This document shows, piece after piece, positions 36,827-48,026 of a DNA stretch of 64,000 nucleotides. Source of the DNA: Coix lacryma-jobi var. lacryma-jobi (Eukaryota; Streptophyta; Magnoliopsida; Poales; Poaceae); assembly GCA_009763385.1 (NCBI GenBank), contig VDCT01000326.1, positions 62,001 to 126,000 on the forward strand, written 5' to 3'. How positions within the stretch are numbered: position 1 is the stretch's first letter; each line of letters starts with the position of its first letter. Below the pieces are notes generated by a model, which was given only the letters and a program-made list of their open reading frames with translations, did not search any database and had not been told where the DNA came from. Made by a program: the position numbers and the translations under genes.

Positions 36827-37172
36827 AATGGTATCAGATCCGTCATTCCTAGGGATCGAGCAGTCTGATTCCGCCATGGCTGGTGCAAAGGGGGCACCGC
36901 TCTGTGGTTCCATCGTAGATGACGCACCAGAGGCACGACGCAAGGAGATGCTGGACCAGATCCTCTCCATGGTGACGAAGATGGTGTCGGATTTGGAGGC
37001 GTGCAACGCGGCCTTCAAAGCCGCCTCTCCGGCCTTCGTCGCTGACTCGGACAACGACGAGCTTGAGGTCGACATCACCACCGATACCGGCTACAACTCC
37101 GACAACTACCACATCCACCACACGCTCCCTGTTCCACCCGTCTCCACCGACGGCGACCTCGTCGGCCTCTTC
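36827..37172 (+). mobile_element. Primer binding site and first half of the LTR element reading frame
   Basis: TGGTATCAGATCC (36829-36841), two bases after the LTR, matches the usual initiator-tRNA-Met primer binding site. An ATG at 36876 opens a frame (MAGAKGAPLCGS...) that runs in phase to GDLVGLF at 37172, where it meets the TIR transposon. The protein is acidic and does not look like a standard Gag. Confidence 0.75.
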
Positions 37173-37992
37173 GGTAGCGTTTGGTTGGGAGACATAGTGG
37201 GATGAGATGATTCTATCTCAGTTTCTAGAGACGGGACGGGAGCGGAACCATCCTATCTGTTATTTGGTTGGAAAGAGACGGGATGACTATGTTTTCTGTT
37301 TGGTTCTGGATTATTAAAAATGGGATGAGTCATTGCCGTATAGGATCCACTATTTTTTTCCTTTCCTTTTTTCCTTTTCTTTTTTCCTTTTTTTTCTATT
37401 TTCATTTTCCTTTTTCTTTTCCCTTTTTTTTTCTTCTTCCTTATCCTTTCATCTTCGTTCATCGAACCGGTCTCTACTCTACCTCACGACTCCGCCGCCG
37501 CACGCACGAGCCTTGCTCCCGCGGCCCCGCGCTCTCCGCCGGTGGCCATCAGGCCCATGCACTGCTACCTGTGGCATTGAGCCGCTTGCCGCACGTCGCA
37601 GCCACCAGCCCAGCCACTCGCGCCGCCGTCCGCCGCTCGCCCGCATGACGCGGCCACCCGCCCAGCCACTCGCGTCGTCGTCCGGAGGTAGGCCCGACGC
37701 TGGAGCTCACCAAGGCACAGGTAGGCCCGGAGCTCGGGCGCGCGCCGGCGGGGCAGCTCGCCGGTCTTCCTCCCCAAGCTCGCCTATTCTTCTTCCTCAG
37801 ATGCATGCGCTCACGACGGCCGTCCTACTTCGCGTGACTCTGTCCGCTCAATTTTTAGGGGCAGTCATTCCGAATCTGGATGGAATATACCCTAGTGGGA
37901 TCATCCCACCCTTCTCTGACTCTAAACCAAACAACCCTACAAGTGGGATCATCCCACCCCATCCCACCTCATCCCACCAACCAAACACTACC
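37173..37992. mobile_element. TIR DNA transposon, 820 bp, non-autonomous
   Basis: The ends read GGTAGCGTTTGGTTGG and, inverted, GGTAGTGTTTGGTTGG. The right flank is TTA (37993-37995), matching the TAA that starts the displaced flank at 36456. A 3-bp TAA/TTA target duplication is typical of PIF/Harbinger elements, but the superfamily is inferred only from this. The interior has a T/C-rich tract (37340-37450) and GC-rich sequence and no transposase motif I recognise. Confidence 0.75.
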
Positions 37993-39416
37993 TTAGAGTA
38001 GTAGCCTCAACTGTTTGCAGTAGTACTGCAAATGTGAACCCAAGATTGCTACGTTTGCCACGCAAGTATCTTGTATTTATGGGAGGAGGACGCCCAATAT
38101 GACTGACAGAATGATGTGTTTTTAAGACACCAAAGACAAGCACTTTATCTTCGGACTCACTTTCACCCTTTGCTTTCAGTTGAACTTCAAATGAAACCGG
38201 ATCAAGTATCACAACTGCATGGGATGGACCTGTTAACAACAAAAGCGGATCCTGCAAGCATCACCATTAATTAATCAATCACTCTTCCTCTATCAACAAT
38301 AACACAAAGTAATCCCTAGGGTACATGCGGGGTGAAGCTATGTGCATTTACAGGGGTCACCCAACCCGTATAAATTTTAGCAAATCCTATATAGATTCAC
38401 TATTTGCTAGTACAATTTTGTTTGACGATCCATGGAGCTGACCCATGTGGTTTTCATGCCAGGCTTCGACCTTGGGTACATGTATATAAACAGCCCCCTT
38501 GCCAAGGAAAATACTAGAAAATAACCAGTCGCATTTTGATTTAATAACGCTCTACTAACTCTTTTTTTGACGAGTTGGTATTATTACCCGAATATGTGTT
38601 TTAGACGATTTTAGATTTTAAGTGCAAATTTAAGGTTTTGATCTATGAAGACTCTACCTGGTCCGAATGTATCGTGTTATCATCCCTAATCACGCGACCA
38701 CTTAGAAAGAGGTGGCGTATTGGATGCATGTACAACCGACAAACACCCAGAAAAATGTCGAGGTCTAAAAGAGCGTGATACATTCGCAAAAAAAGAATGC
38801 CTTGAAGATATCCATGAAAATCACGCCACTTTCTCTTCATCTACCAACCAGAGTGTCACTCTTCTAAATTGCTAAAGCACCAATACCAGCATGCTCTATC
38901 ATTTTCCTTTTCCACCAAGCAATAAAATATATATGCTCCTAGTACTGGCTGTAGGCCAGTGAACCACACCACTTCACCAAACGCCACAGCCTTTCAACCC
39001 AAAAGGCAAAATAGTAACCAATCAATCCATCCGAAGTTCAAGTTCCTTTGAGGCCTGCCTGTGTGCGACTGAACTGGGAGTGTGATCCACAGCCGAAAAA
39101 CAAAACCAAGCTTAGGGCAGCCGTAATGGCTAGCTCATAAGCTGACTTTTAGAATTTTTGTTATATTTTAATACAAAGAAGAGAAGATCTAACTCTTACT
39201 CAAGAGCTAAACTCATACACACATTCTAAGATTATGTGTGAATGTAATGTGTGTCTAATTATACTATGAGCTATTGCTAAAAGTTAGCACTATTGGAGAG
39301 GTTGACTTAGAGCTAGCAGCTAGCTCATACCACTGCTAGGTGCTGCTGCAGTTCCTGACTGTTCTGTCTGTGAGCCTGCCCGCCTCAGGTTACGAACAGA
39401 GAAGAGCACGAACATA

Positions 39417-39676
39417 CTGCTTCTGTCCCCAAAAAAGAGTCATTCTCGCTTCCCAAAAAGTCAACAGATATCAACTTTGACCAAATATATAAAATAAGGT
39501 ATTAATATTTATGTTACATAATTAGTATCATTAGATAGATCTTTGAATGTACTTTTATAATAAAATTATTTGGAGATAAAAATACTGTACACATTTTATA
39601 TAAATTCAGTCAAAGTTGAGAAAGTTTGAGCAACACGCATCCCATAGCGATTTTTTTTTTGGGGGGACGGAGGGAG
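39417..39676. mobile_element. Stowaway-type MITE, 260 bp
   Basis: TA at 39415-39416 and 39677-39678. The right end is an intact CTCCCTCCGTCCCCC terminus; the left end is degraded (ctgcttctgtcccc). The interior matches the family at 14246 and 21873. Confidence 0.8.
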
Positions 39677-40111
39677 TAGAAGAGCACGAGAAGCTAGGCA
39701 CACGGGGCAATACGGCAGGCACCACGACGACGGGGTCTCCGAAAACCTCGCCGTCGCCGGAAACACGAGCAAAAAGGTGGGTTGGGTACCAAACGGCGAA
39801 CGCACCCACCACGATCCCGTCAACCCAACCAACGACCAACCCCAGACCCCACGGATTTCGACCACACAGCAGCGCCCAGCGCTCCCTTTTTCCGAGTTCC
39901 CCTTCCTTGGGCTTCGTTTCGTGCCCCCATCATTTCTCCCCGCCCGGCACGACCGCGACCAGCCACCGTCTCCGCCCCCGCGGTTGCTTCAGATCTCCTC
40001 CTCCCCCCCCCCCCCCACCCTCCGCGGCACCAGCCGCAGCCAGCTCGCTCCTCCGCACCAGCATCCTGCTCTCCCCTCCCCACCCGCTCGCCACGCCATT
40101 GCGCGCGCGCA

Positions 40112-40118
40112 TATAAAT
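40112..40118 (+). promoter_or_regulatory. TATA box of the RWA gene
   Basis: TATAAAT in a strongly GC/CA-rich context, about 207 bases upstream of the RWA start codon. This is a good match to a plant TATA box and a reasonable 5' UTR length. Confidence 0.55.
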
Positions 40119-40318
40119 CCCACGTCCCCCATCGCTCTCGCCTCTCCCCACCTGCTCGCCCGCCCGCGCGCCCGCACGCCGCGCCCCTACTGCGCAGCGG
40201 CAGCACGCACGTCCCCTCCGCGGTCGGTGAGGCGGCCCTGGATCTGGGCTGATCGGTCGCCGGCCGCGTCGGCGGGGACGGAGGATCGGGATCTCGCGGC
40301 TCGGCTCTGCCCGCCGGA

Positions 40319-43300
40319 ATGGAGGTCTTCGGCCCCGTCACGCCCGGACAGGTGCGCGCGCCCGGCGAGCTCCTTACGTTTTGCTTGCTTGCTTAGCGCC
40401 ATGGGTTGGATCCGGCCGACCCGTGCTGCTTCGTAGCTTGCTTCGCTCTGCTCTGCTCCGGGGAGTAGTAGCCGCGCCTGCGCGAGCGCAATTTGAATCC
40501 CAAGCCGACCAAATTTGGCCATAATCTCCGAGTTCGTGCACTTGGATGCTCTCCTCAAGCAGCGTCGGATTGAAGCGAAGTAGTAGTTGCAGTATTAATG
40601 CCATGGTTTAAGGTAGCTCCAGGGTTCCAGGGAGAATTCAGTCCCCGCTAAGCAATGCCCCTGCACATGATCCCGTACCTAACGAGTTTGGTGGGTTGGT
40701 GGGTCTGGTGGACTTCTGCTCCTAGGAGGAGCTTTCGAGTAGCATTGAAGTTGTATGCCAGTTCTTCCTTATGAATTACGCGAAGCATACATAATTCTTT
40801 CTCTATGGTTGTGGCTTGGAATGGGTACAGGCCACAAGGAAGAAACCTAACATCGGGCATGTGGTCCTTGTACTCTTTTTACTGTTCTTCACCGGAAAAA
40901 GGGTGTGGAGTTGAGCTGTGATATGAAACAAGGATGTTTGTTTGTCTACTGAAAACTGCTAATATGGAACAGATTTGCCCTCATTTTAAATCCGTTATGA
41001 CAGGATGTAGGGATAGAACTTTCTTTCCTGGACCAAAACCATCAAATTAAGAGCACATATTTCTGGTGACTTGGATCTGAGTGTGGCTGCAACCTCCATG
41101 AAATAAAAGCTTATCTATCTTAATTTAGTCTTCCTAGTTTGGTGCTCTGATGATCTAACTGCTACCTAGGCCTATCTGTCATGTACTCATTATAGCATGG
41201 ACTTATGGAACTGAATGTTTTGCTTTCTTGCAGGTGTCGTTTTTGCTAGGTCTATTCCCTGTCCTTATCGCATGGATCTACTCTGAAATCCTCGAATACA
41301 AGAGATCTTTATCTCATGGGAAAGTGTAAGATTTCTCTCCACAAACTTTAGTTTGAAATCAGCATTAGGACTACAGATTCATATTTTAAATGATCTTAAC
41401 TAGTAAATGTTTATAGCCATCTGCATACTGCTGTTCCAAATTATTCAAAGACTGCAATTGGAGTTTTCTTTTTTTAGATCAGGCAGGCAGTAGATGCACC
41501 ACGAAGAAATTGAAAATCAGTATTTTAATGTCACCCTGCTCTTGCATTATTTTGTCTTCTGCAGTCACTCAGACACTAATTTGGATAATGGAACCATCAA
41601 GGAGGATGACAAGTCAGTATTACTTGAAGGAGGACAATTGAAATCACCATCTACAAAGTTCAGGAATTTGTCTACCAAAGCAAATTTGTTACGGTACTGT
41701 TTAAAGACCAACACAAGCCACATAAGAATTATAGCTCATACACTTGTGATTTGTGAATTATTGATATCTCTGTGGTTGTGAACTGTAGGTTTATAACTAT
41801 GGACGAGTCTTTTCTGCTTGAAAACCGTGCTGTACTGAGAGCCATGTAAGATTATTTACTAATAATAATGGCATGCACTCTAAGCCTTCTGGCTATGTGA
41901 TCATCTGCTGATTTTTTTCTGCCCTCTAACCATTTTACAGGGCTGAATTTGGCGTTGTTCTGGTTTATTTTTACATTTGTGATCGGACAAACATATTTCC
42001 AGAAAGCAAGAAGGTAATGATGTTACTACTTATTCCTGCTAGTTATTCTTGACACTCAACACTGCAGTAAGAGACACATGTCAACTGCAGCAGGTGTTGA
42101 CTATCTAAATTTTGACTATATAATGTTTCTGATTACTGAAGTTACCCTTGTTACTTCTTGTCTTATGATCTATTCTGACCTGTTTCTTATATGTTCTTTA
42201 TGTCTTTTACTTGCATTGTAATCCTTGTTTTTTCTTTGACAGAGCTACAACCGAGATCTGTTCGTGTTTCTGTACATTCTTCTCATCATAGCATCAGCGC
42301 TTACTTCACTTAAGAAGCATCATGAAAAATCAGCATTTTCGGGAAAGTCCATACTCTATCTTAATCGCCACCAGACTGAGGAATGGAAAGGATGGATGCA
42401 GGTTAGTGATTTTACTTGTTTATTTTTCTTGATATTGTGATGCTTAGGTATTTATATCATTTGAGATTTTAGAGATGGCGAAGATGATGACATGTAAAAT
42501 GCATTCGCTAGGCATTGATATTTTGTATGACATGCATTCTGCGCTTTCTGCTTTTCTGTTAGTAAATTTGCATCTTCTGCTATATAGATAATGTATCCAT
42601 TGTTATGATGTTCCTTCTGTCCTTAGTCACAATATGGTGTTATGTACACAGATTTTACTTAAAAGCCTATTACCTTATATCAACCGAACATTTTTATTGT
42701 GACAACTACTGCAGTAGTTTTCTTCTCACTTGTATATTTCAAGTTTTCAACAACTGAATGCCACCAAAATGTACTTACTGCAGTAGCATTCTTGCATTCT
42801 CTTTTGGCTTCTGTGTTACACAGGTATTGGTATTAATTTGTTTTGGTTGCAAGAGTGTACTAATTATTCATTCTGCATTGCCAGGTCTTATTTCTGATGT
42901 ACCATTATTTTGCTGCTTCGGAGATATACAATGCAATCCGTGTGTTCATTGCTTGCTATGTCTGGATGACTGGATTTGGGAATTTCTCATATTACTATAT
43001 CAAGAAAGATTTTAGTATTGCGAGATTTGCTCAGGTGCCTAAACTACCTCATCAGTATTAATTTCTTATATGTCCTAATGAGTTAAGTCTCCTGTATTTC
43101 ACATTACCACTTTTTAAACACTGACCAATAACTATACTTTTCATGCAGATGATGTGGAGGCTAAATTTCTTTGTGGCATTCTGTTGCATTGTCCTTGACA
43201 ATGATCTCATGCTCTATTATATCTGCCCAATGCACACACTATTTACTCTTATGGTATATGGGTCACTTGGCCTGTTTAACAAATACAATGAGATACCATC

Positions 43301-45013
43301 AATCATGGCTATTAAGATTGCTTGCTGCTTCTTGTCTGTAATTTTGATATGGGAAATTCCTGGGGTATTTGAACTATTGTGGGCCCCCTTTACATTTATA
43401 CTAGGTAAGTTATTGTTGTAGTTTTGTATGACATTGTCCCTCTCAATGATGCTAAGGAGTTCACGACCAACCTTGATTATTTTCTATTCAGGCTATAAAG
43501 ATCCATCGCCATCCAAGGCACACTTACCCCTGCTACATGAGTGGCATTTCCGATCTGGCCTCGATCGATACATATGGATTATTGGAATGATTTATGCTTA
43601 CTTCCATCCTAATGTAAGTATTTCAGATATGGATGTATATTACTTATTACCCTTATCACCCTCTATCTGCGAGATGTTATTGGTTACATCTCTATATATT
43701 TTATTCAATGTCTTTATATCTTAAACATCATTTCTTTTGTTCAGATCATGTTAATCTAACATGGAACCTTTTATCCTAAACAGGTTGAAAGATGGATGGA
43801 GAAGCTGGAAGAATCTGAGACTAAGGTTAGGTTATCAATCAAGGGAACCATTATCACTGTTTCGATGACGGTAAGTTCCACCATCTCTTACCTTTGTTGT
43901 TGTGTCAACTGTTGGATTTCTTTAAATCAAGTACTTGACACCATTGTGTTGATAATACTGTACCATCTCTTACCTTTGTTGTTGTGTCAACTGTTGGATT
44001 TCTTTAAATCAAGTACTTGACACCACTGTGTTGATGATACTGTACTGACTAGGTATTGTGTTTCTTCTTCTAGGCTGGCTTTCTGTGGTATGAATATATA
44101 TACAAGCTAGACAAAGTTACATACAACAAGTACCATCCCTACACGTCATGGATCCCTATAACGTACGTATAAGAAATTTAACATGTATTCATAATCGATG
44201 TGGCACTTGCCAGCAATATGCTTTGTTGCAGTTGACGATGAACTGTGTTTCTTACAGTGTTTATATCTGCCTGCGCAATTGCACCCAGCAGTTGAGGAGT
44301 GCCTCTTTGGCTCTTTTCGCGTAAGCATTAAAACTTTTATTACCTACATTTTTCATGTGTTTCCTTGGCTTACTGATCGCTAAGTATTAATCCATATTTG
44401 TGACAGATGGCTTGGCAAGATTACACTAGAGACTTACATTTCTCAGATCCATATTTGGCTTAGGTATGACTCTTGAGTTACTGCTACATTATTTTAATCC
44501 TAATTATTGCAGGTACTTCCAGTTAACTAGCCTTGCGGTATTAGCATATATTCCTATAGCATGTTGATTCAATAGGACAATAGTTTATTCAACTGAACTA
44601 AAAATGCTACTCAAATACCTTTGCTTTGCCACACTGTGACCAAGCTTCCTTTTGCAGGTCTAGCATGCCAAATGGACAGCCAAAATGGCTTCTTTGTTTC
44701 ATACCAGATTATCCTATGCTTAACTTCATGCTTACTACGGCGATCTATCTTCTTGTAAGTTGCCAACTTCAACCCCATCTCATTACTCGGGAAAGAAAAC
44801 CATTTCATTCAACAGTCATTAGAAGGATACTCATTTCATTATCTAAAAATGCAGCTATCATACCGTGTGTTTGAGATCACAGGCGTCTTGAAGGCGGCCT
44901 TTATCCCTAGTAGGGATAATAGCCGTCTATACCAAAATTTCATTGCTGGGATCGCCATCTCAGTGTGCTTGTATCTCTGCTCACTTATTCTTCTGAAGAT
45001 TCCTGTTGTATAG
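40319..45013 (+). CDS. RWA: REDUCED WALL ACETYLATION protein (Cas1p domain), 540 aa
   Basis: RWA proteins are multi-pass Golgi proteins thought to supply acetyl groups to TBL acetyltransferases, which O-acetylate xylan and other wall polymers. Fifteen exons: 40319-40351, 41234-41325, 41565-41693, 41789-41845, 41941-42013, 42243-42401, 42885-43034, 43149-43404, 43492-43613, 43784-43870, 44074-44162, 44258-44320, 44407-44463, 44658-44754, 44855-45013 (1623 nt). The first exon encodes only 11 residues (MEVFGPVTPGQ). Family-diagnostic strings are MYHYFAASEIYNAIRVFIA, YVWMTGFGNFSYYYIKKDFS, YYICPMHTLFTLMVYG, LHEWHFRSGLDRYIWIIGM, YEYIYKLDKVTYNKYHPYT and ETYISQIHIWLRSSMPNGQP. There are about ten hydrophobic segments. 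The large luminal SGNH domain of animal CASD1 is absent, as usual in plants. It is close to the usual family length and has no defects. Which RWA paralogue it is remains open. Confidence 0.95.
43881..44044. repeat. 82-bp tandem duplication in RWA intron 10
   Basis: Units 43881-43962 and 43963-44044 ('ccatctcttacctttgttgt...gatactgta') differ at only a few positions, so this is a recent intronic duplication. Splice sites are unaffected. Confidence 0.92.
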
Positions 45014-47130
45014 GTAAACATCTGAAACTTACAATAGTGTTTGCAGTTACCTCTCTGATTCGTGATTCCTGTAACCCAGATATAGCTGTTTGAATCTGCA
45101 GGGATGAAGATACACCAAGCAATTTGATAGAAGGTTTCTTGTAAAACGTTTGCTTGATAGGATGTTCAGCTCTGGCCTCGATTCCTTTTTGCTGTTGCGG
45201 AGATGGTTGGGGATGCCAGGAGAAGCTGCTCATTTGAACATACGGGAAAATTGGGGAAATTGAATTGCCAGAGGCTGCAGATACAGAAGTCCAATTTTTG
45301 ATCTTTTTATTCATCTGCTGTATACAACAAGTAGGCAATCCGCGCATTCTTTTGGAAGTTGTAGCAAACCACTACTCGCTAGTCTATGTTGATGCAACCT
45401 CGTGTAAGAGATATCCTGTAGAACTGCACCGTGCTGTACCATAGGTATTTTGATGCTGTACAAAAACGACGGGCTTTCCCTCTTTCTTGAAAAGAAGAAT
45501 ATAAAGGCAGAGCCCTTGCTTCCCAATTGTAACGTCGTCTCTTGCTTTTGGACCATCCAGTCTAGCCTGCTCTGAACTGCTCATCCTGTATGTTGCCTAC
45601 GGGCTCAGCCGACCGGCGGTAGGCACGGCTCAAACGCACGGTGGTGCTGTCGCGCGCAGGCGGGGCAGCCTCGGCGGCTCGGCCGCCCGTGACCATCGTC
45701 GTCGCGCCCGGCGCGCGCCGGACGGGCCATCAAGGTCAAGGTTGGGTTAATGCTATGGGCCATGGCAGATGCCACTGGGAGTTGGTAGAAGGTTCCATCG
45801 CCTCAATCATGGAGCGAGACAATCTTGGATTCTAGGTGCAACCTACCCAACTTCAAATCCCGTCTTTCACGCAAGAACTAAATACAGTCTAGTGTGGACT
45901 GGACTTGAAGAGAAGAAGTCTTGGAGTAGTTCAAGCACAGTTCATCGTCTTTCAGGGAAAAAAAACACAGTTCATCTGCTTACTAGGTGAACAGATTTCT
46001 CGATGACTTTTAGGATTGTGTGATGGGCAGCTAATGCTAATATAATCCCAACCAACGTGCGATAACTGTAGTGTAGTAGTATCTTGCATCGCGTGTTCAG
46101 CAATATGATGAGAATTTTTTGCTTGCTTGTTTGTTTGTTTCTTCTCCATTATCTGATCTGTTGATGGCGGCGCCATGTGATGTAACGACAGAGGCCGTCT
46201 CTATCTCGAAATGAGAACGAAACCCAACGGCATTCCTGCGTCTTGTGATCAATACCAAGTTTCACTTCACACCTTTGAAAAGAAAAATTCAAAGATCGGT
46301 CACGGTGTAACTACGTCATTCTCTATTACTTTCCGCCCATTTTTAAAAAATGTTTGTCCAAACTTTCATACTCCTTCCATCTAAAAATAAATGCCCGCAT
46401 ATTCTTAAGTCAAAGTACGCATCAGCTCCGTCCAAAATAAAATGCCAACCAAAGCCTCAATATGCTGGAGGTGAGATTTCGCCGTCCATTTTCACAGTGA
46501 GTAATCCAGATTTTAGTAAACAGTAACGAGTTCTGCACCGGGACCCGGTCCGTGAGCAAGAACATGTGCCTGCAGACGGGGTCATCGATAGTGTTTCAAT
46601 TCAATCTTGAGCAATAATCAGAACAATACACAACTCTATCAATTAATATTTCCATGATCCAGCAGTGCGTCATTGAAAGGATGTTTGATTTGGAGAACCA
46701 ACTTATTTGTTATGAGATGGTGCATCATGAGTCTATTGCTCAAACTTGTTGGAATGACTATTTTCTTCGTATTTAGCACTAATTATTAGCTCATAGGAAT
46801 GAGGTGATAGTTGAACTTATTCCATTCTGCAAACTAAATAAAAAAGAAAGTTGCTATATTGCAGGTGTAAGATTTTTAGATGATTTTAGACTACAGTCTT
46901 ATCCAACCACTGCAATTAAAAGGACAACTCATAAAAGACAACTTATAAGTTTTCTTTGTCTATGATCAAACAATGACAAAATTACCTATTGTCTAAGCAA
47001 CAACAGAAAAATGACAAAATTACCTATTGTCTAAGCAACGACAGAAAAATCAAACACCTATAAGAGAAGTGAATAAAAAAAATGATGAGTGAAAAATGAT
47101 TGATTACTTCGTTACTCAAACCAAACACAG
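45014..47130. other. RWA 3' flank and spacer
   Basis: The RWA 3' UTR occupies the first part. I find no gene. A GC-rich patch at 45600-45760 and a degenerate MITE-like terminus (tactccttccatctaaaaata, about 46370) are present. 'tgacaaaattacctattgtctaagcaac' occurs twice at about 46975-47040. Confidence 0.5.
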
Positions 47131-47368
47131 GTCTTGTTTAGTTTCCCCAACTTCCACCAAATATTTCTAGATTCCCCATCACATCAATCTTTAGTTGCAT
47201 GCATAGAGCATTAAATGTAGGTAAAAAAATAACAGATTGTACTTTTAGTATCTACATGTCGAGACGAATCTTTTGAGTCTAGTTAGTCCATGTTTAGACA
47301 AAGTTTGTCAAATAACAACGAAAGTGCTACAGTGCAGATTCCAAATATTTCTCGGAACTAAACAAGCC
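47131..47368. mobile_element. Grass MITE with GTCTTGTTTAGTTT / AACTAAACAAGCC ends
   Basis: The ends pair as inverted repeats (g(t)cttgtttagtt / aactaaacaagcc) around 238 bp, and CACAG flanks both sides (47126-47130, 47369-47373). The interior includes 'gagacgaatcttttgagtctagttagtcca', typical of the very abundant 'CCTTGTTTAGTTCC' MITEs of panicoid grasses. Confidence 0.8.
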
Positions 47369-47991
47369 CACAGTAATTTACCCATGAATATTTCCTATGC
47401 TACTTTTTCTCTTGCTCATCGGATCAATGATTTGACTAGATTGCAAAAGGATGGAGGCTTTCGCATGACATGACGATGTTGCTGGTTTAGGTTGTTGTCT
47501 GACGAATATCATGCTGAGTGGAACTCAGCTACAAGTATTGTCTGCCATATCTATATGACGTTTACGGAACAAATTGCAATTGACCATTAAACTCACTAAT
47601 TTTATTATTATTTTCCTGGATATTTTGGTGAAGCGTATGCGTATGGATAGGAGGGCTAAGGATTCTGTTTTCTAGGAGGTACCAAAAAAAAAACTCGTGT
47701 TCAGGGCTACTACGAAAGACAAGTCGATCGTCTACGCGTCAGCTTTGTCCTTGAGATACTGGACGACAAGATCAAGACAATGAAGACGGCTGGAAATCTT
47801 CTGGAAGCAAACTGACAATCTGGAAGTAGACGGATTCATGTGATAGCTTCTGTTCTTTTGCGGTAGAGGTAGATTCTAGTCTGTGACGTTCTTGCTCTGA
47901 ATATGAGTCTTCGTGCACTTCTTCCAAGCTTGTAAGCTGGTAACCTGCTTGTGTGAGTTTTAAGCTTTGAATAAACACCTACTCCCTCCGT

Positions 47992-48026
47992 CCAAAACAA
48001 GTGTCTCTAGAAATCCGTGTCTCCAA
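47992..48026. mobile_element. Left end of a Stowaway MITE, cut by the LINE
   Basis: CTCCCTCCGTCCAAAACAAG preceded by TA (47990-47991) is a Stowaway left terminus. After about 35 bases it changes to LINE coding sequence. No matching right end follows the LINE poly(A), so the other half has been lost. Confidence 0.6.

Larger units (their letters stand above)
33724..38251 (-). pseudogene. DUF6598-type gene split into three pieces
   Basis: Three fragments of one grass DUF6598-type exon are present. Fragment A (38251-37993, minus) begins after a good splice acceptor with DPLLLLTGPS and runs to TVEATTL. Fragment B (36456-36508, PLUS strand) encodes SVEVIDGSWPEDVPGR. Fragment C (34040-33724, minus) encodes STCTASIPEMEISLLDSRG through SVEFIGELKVEVEA to a TAA stop. 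Read in the order A-B-C the frame is continuous and no stop appears, so disruption seems recent. The breaks are caused by an LTR element between B and C, a TIR transposon between A and B, and an inversion that flipped B. I found no upstream exons of the gene, so the 5' end is missing or unrecognised. The biochemical role of DUF6598 proteins is unknown to me. Confidence 0.8.
38252..40318. other. Intergenic region and RWA promoter
   Basis: Upstream exons of the DUF6598-type gene would be expected at the left end, but none is recognisable. One Stowaway element lies at 39417-39676. The last 600 bases are C-rich and contain the RWA promoter and 5' UTR. Confidence 0.5.

Noticed and set aside
39110..39345. 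Possible MITE with 'ggcagccgtaatggctagctcat' and 'agctagctcataccactgct' ends
   Set aside because: The arms pair only partly and no target duplication is convincing.
39777..40436. 219-aa frame overlapping the RWA leader
   Set aside because: Pro/Ser/Arg-rich translation of the C-rich promoter and 5' UTR; it runs through the RWA start in another frame.
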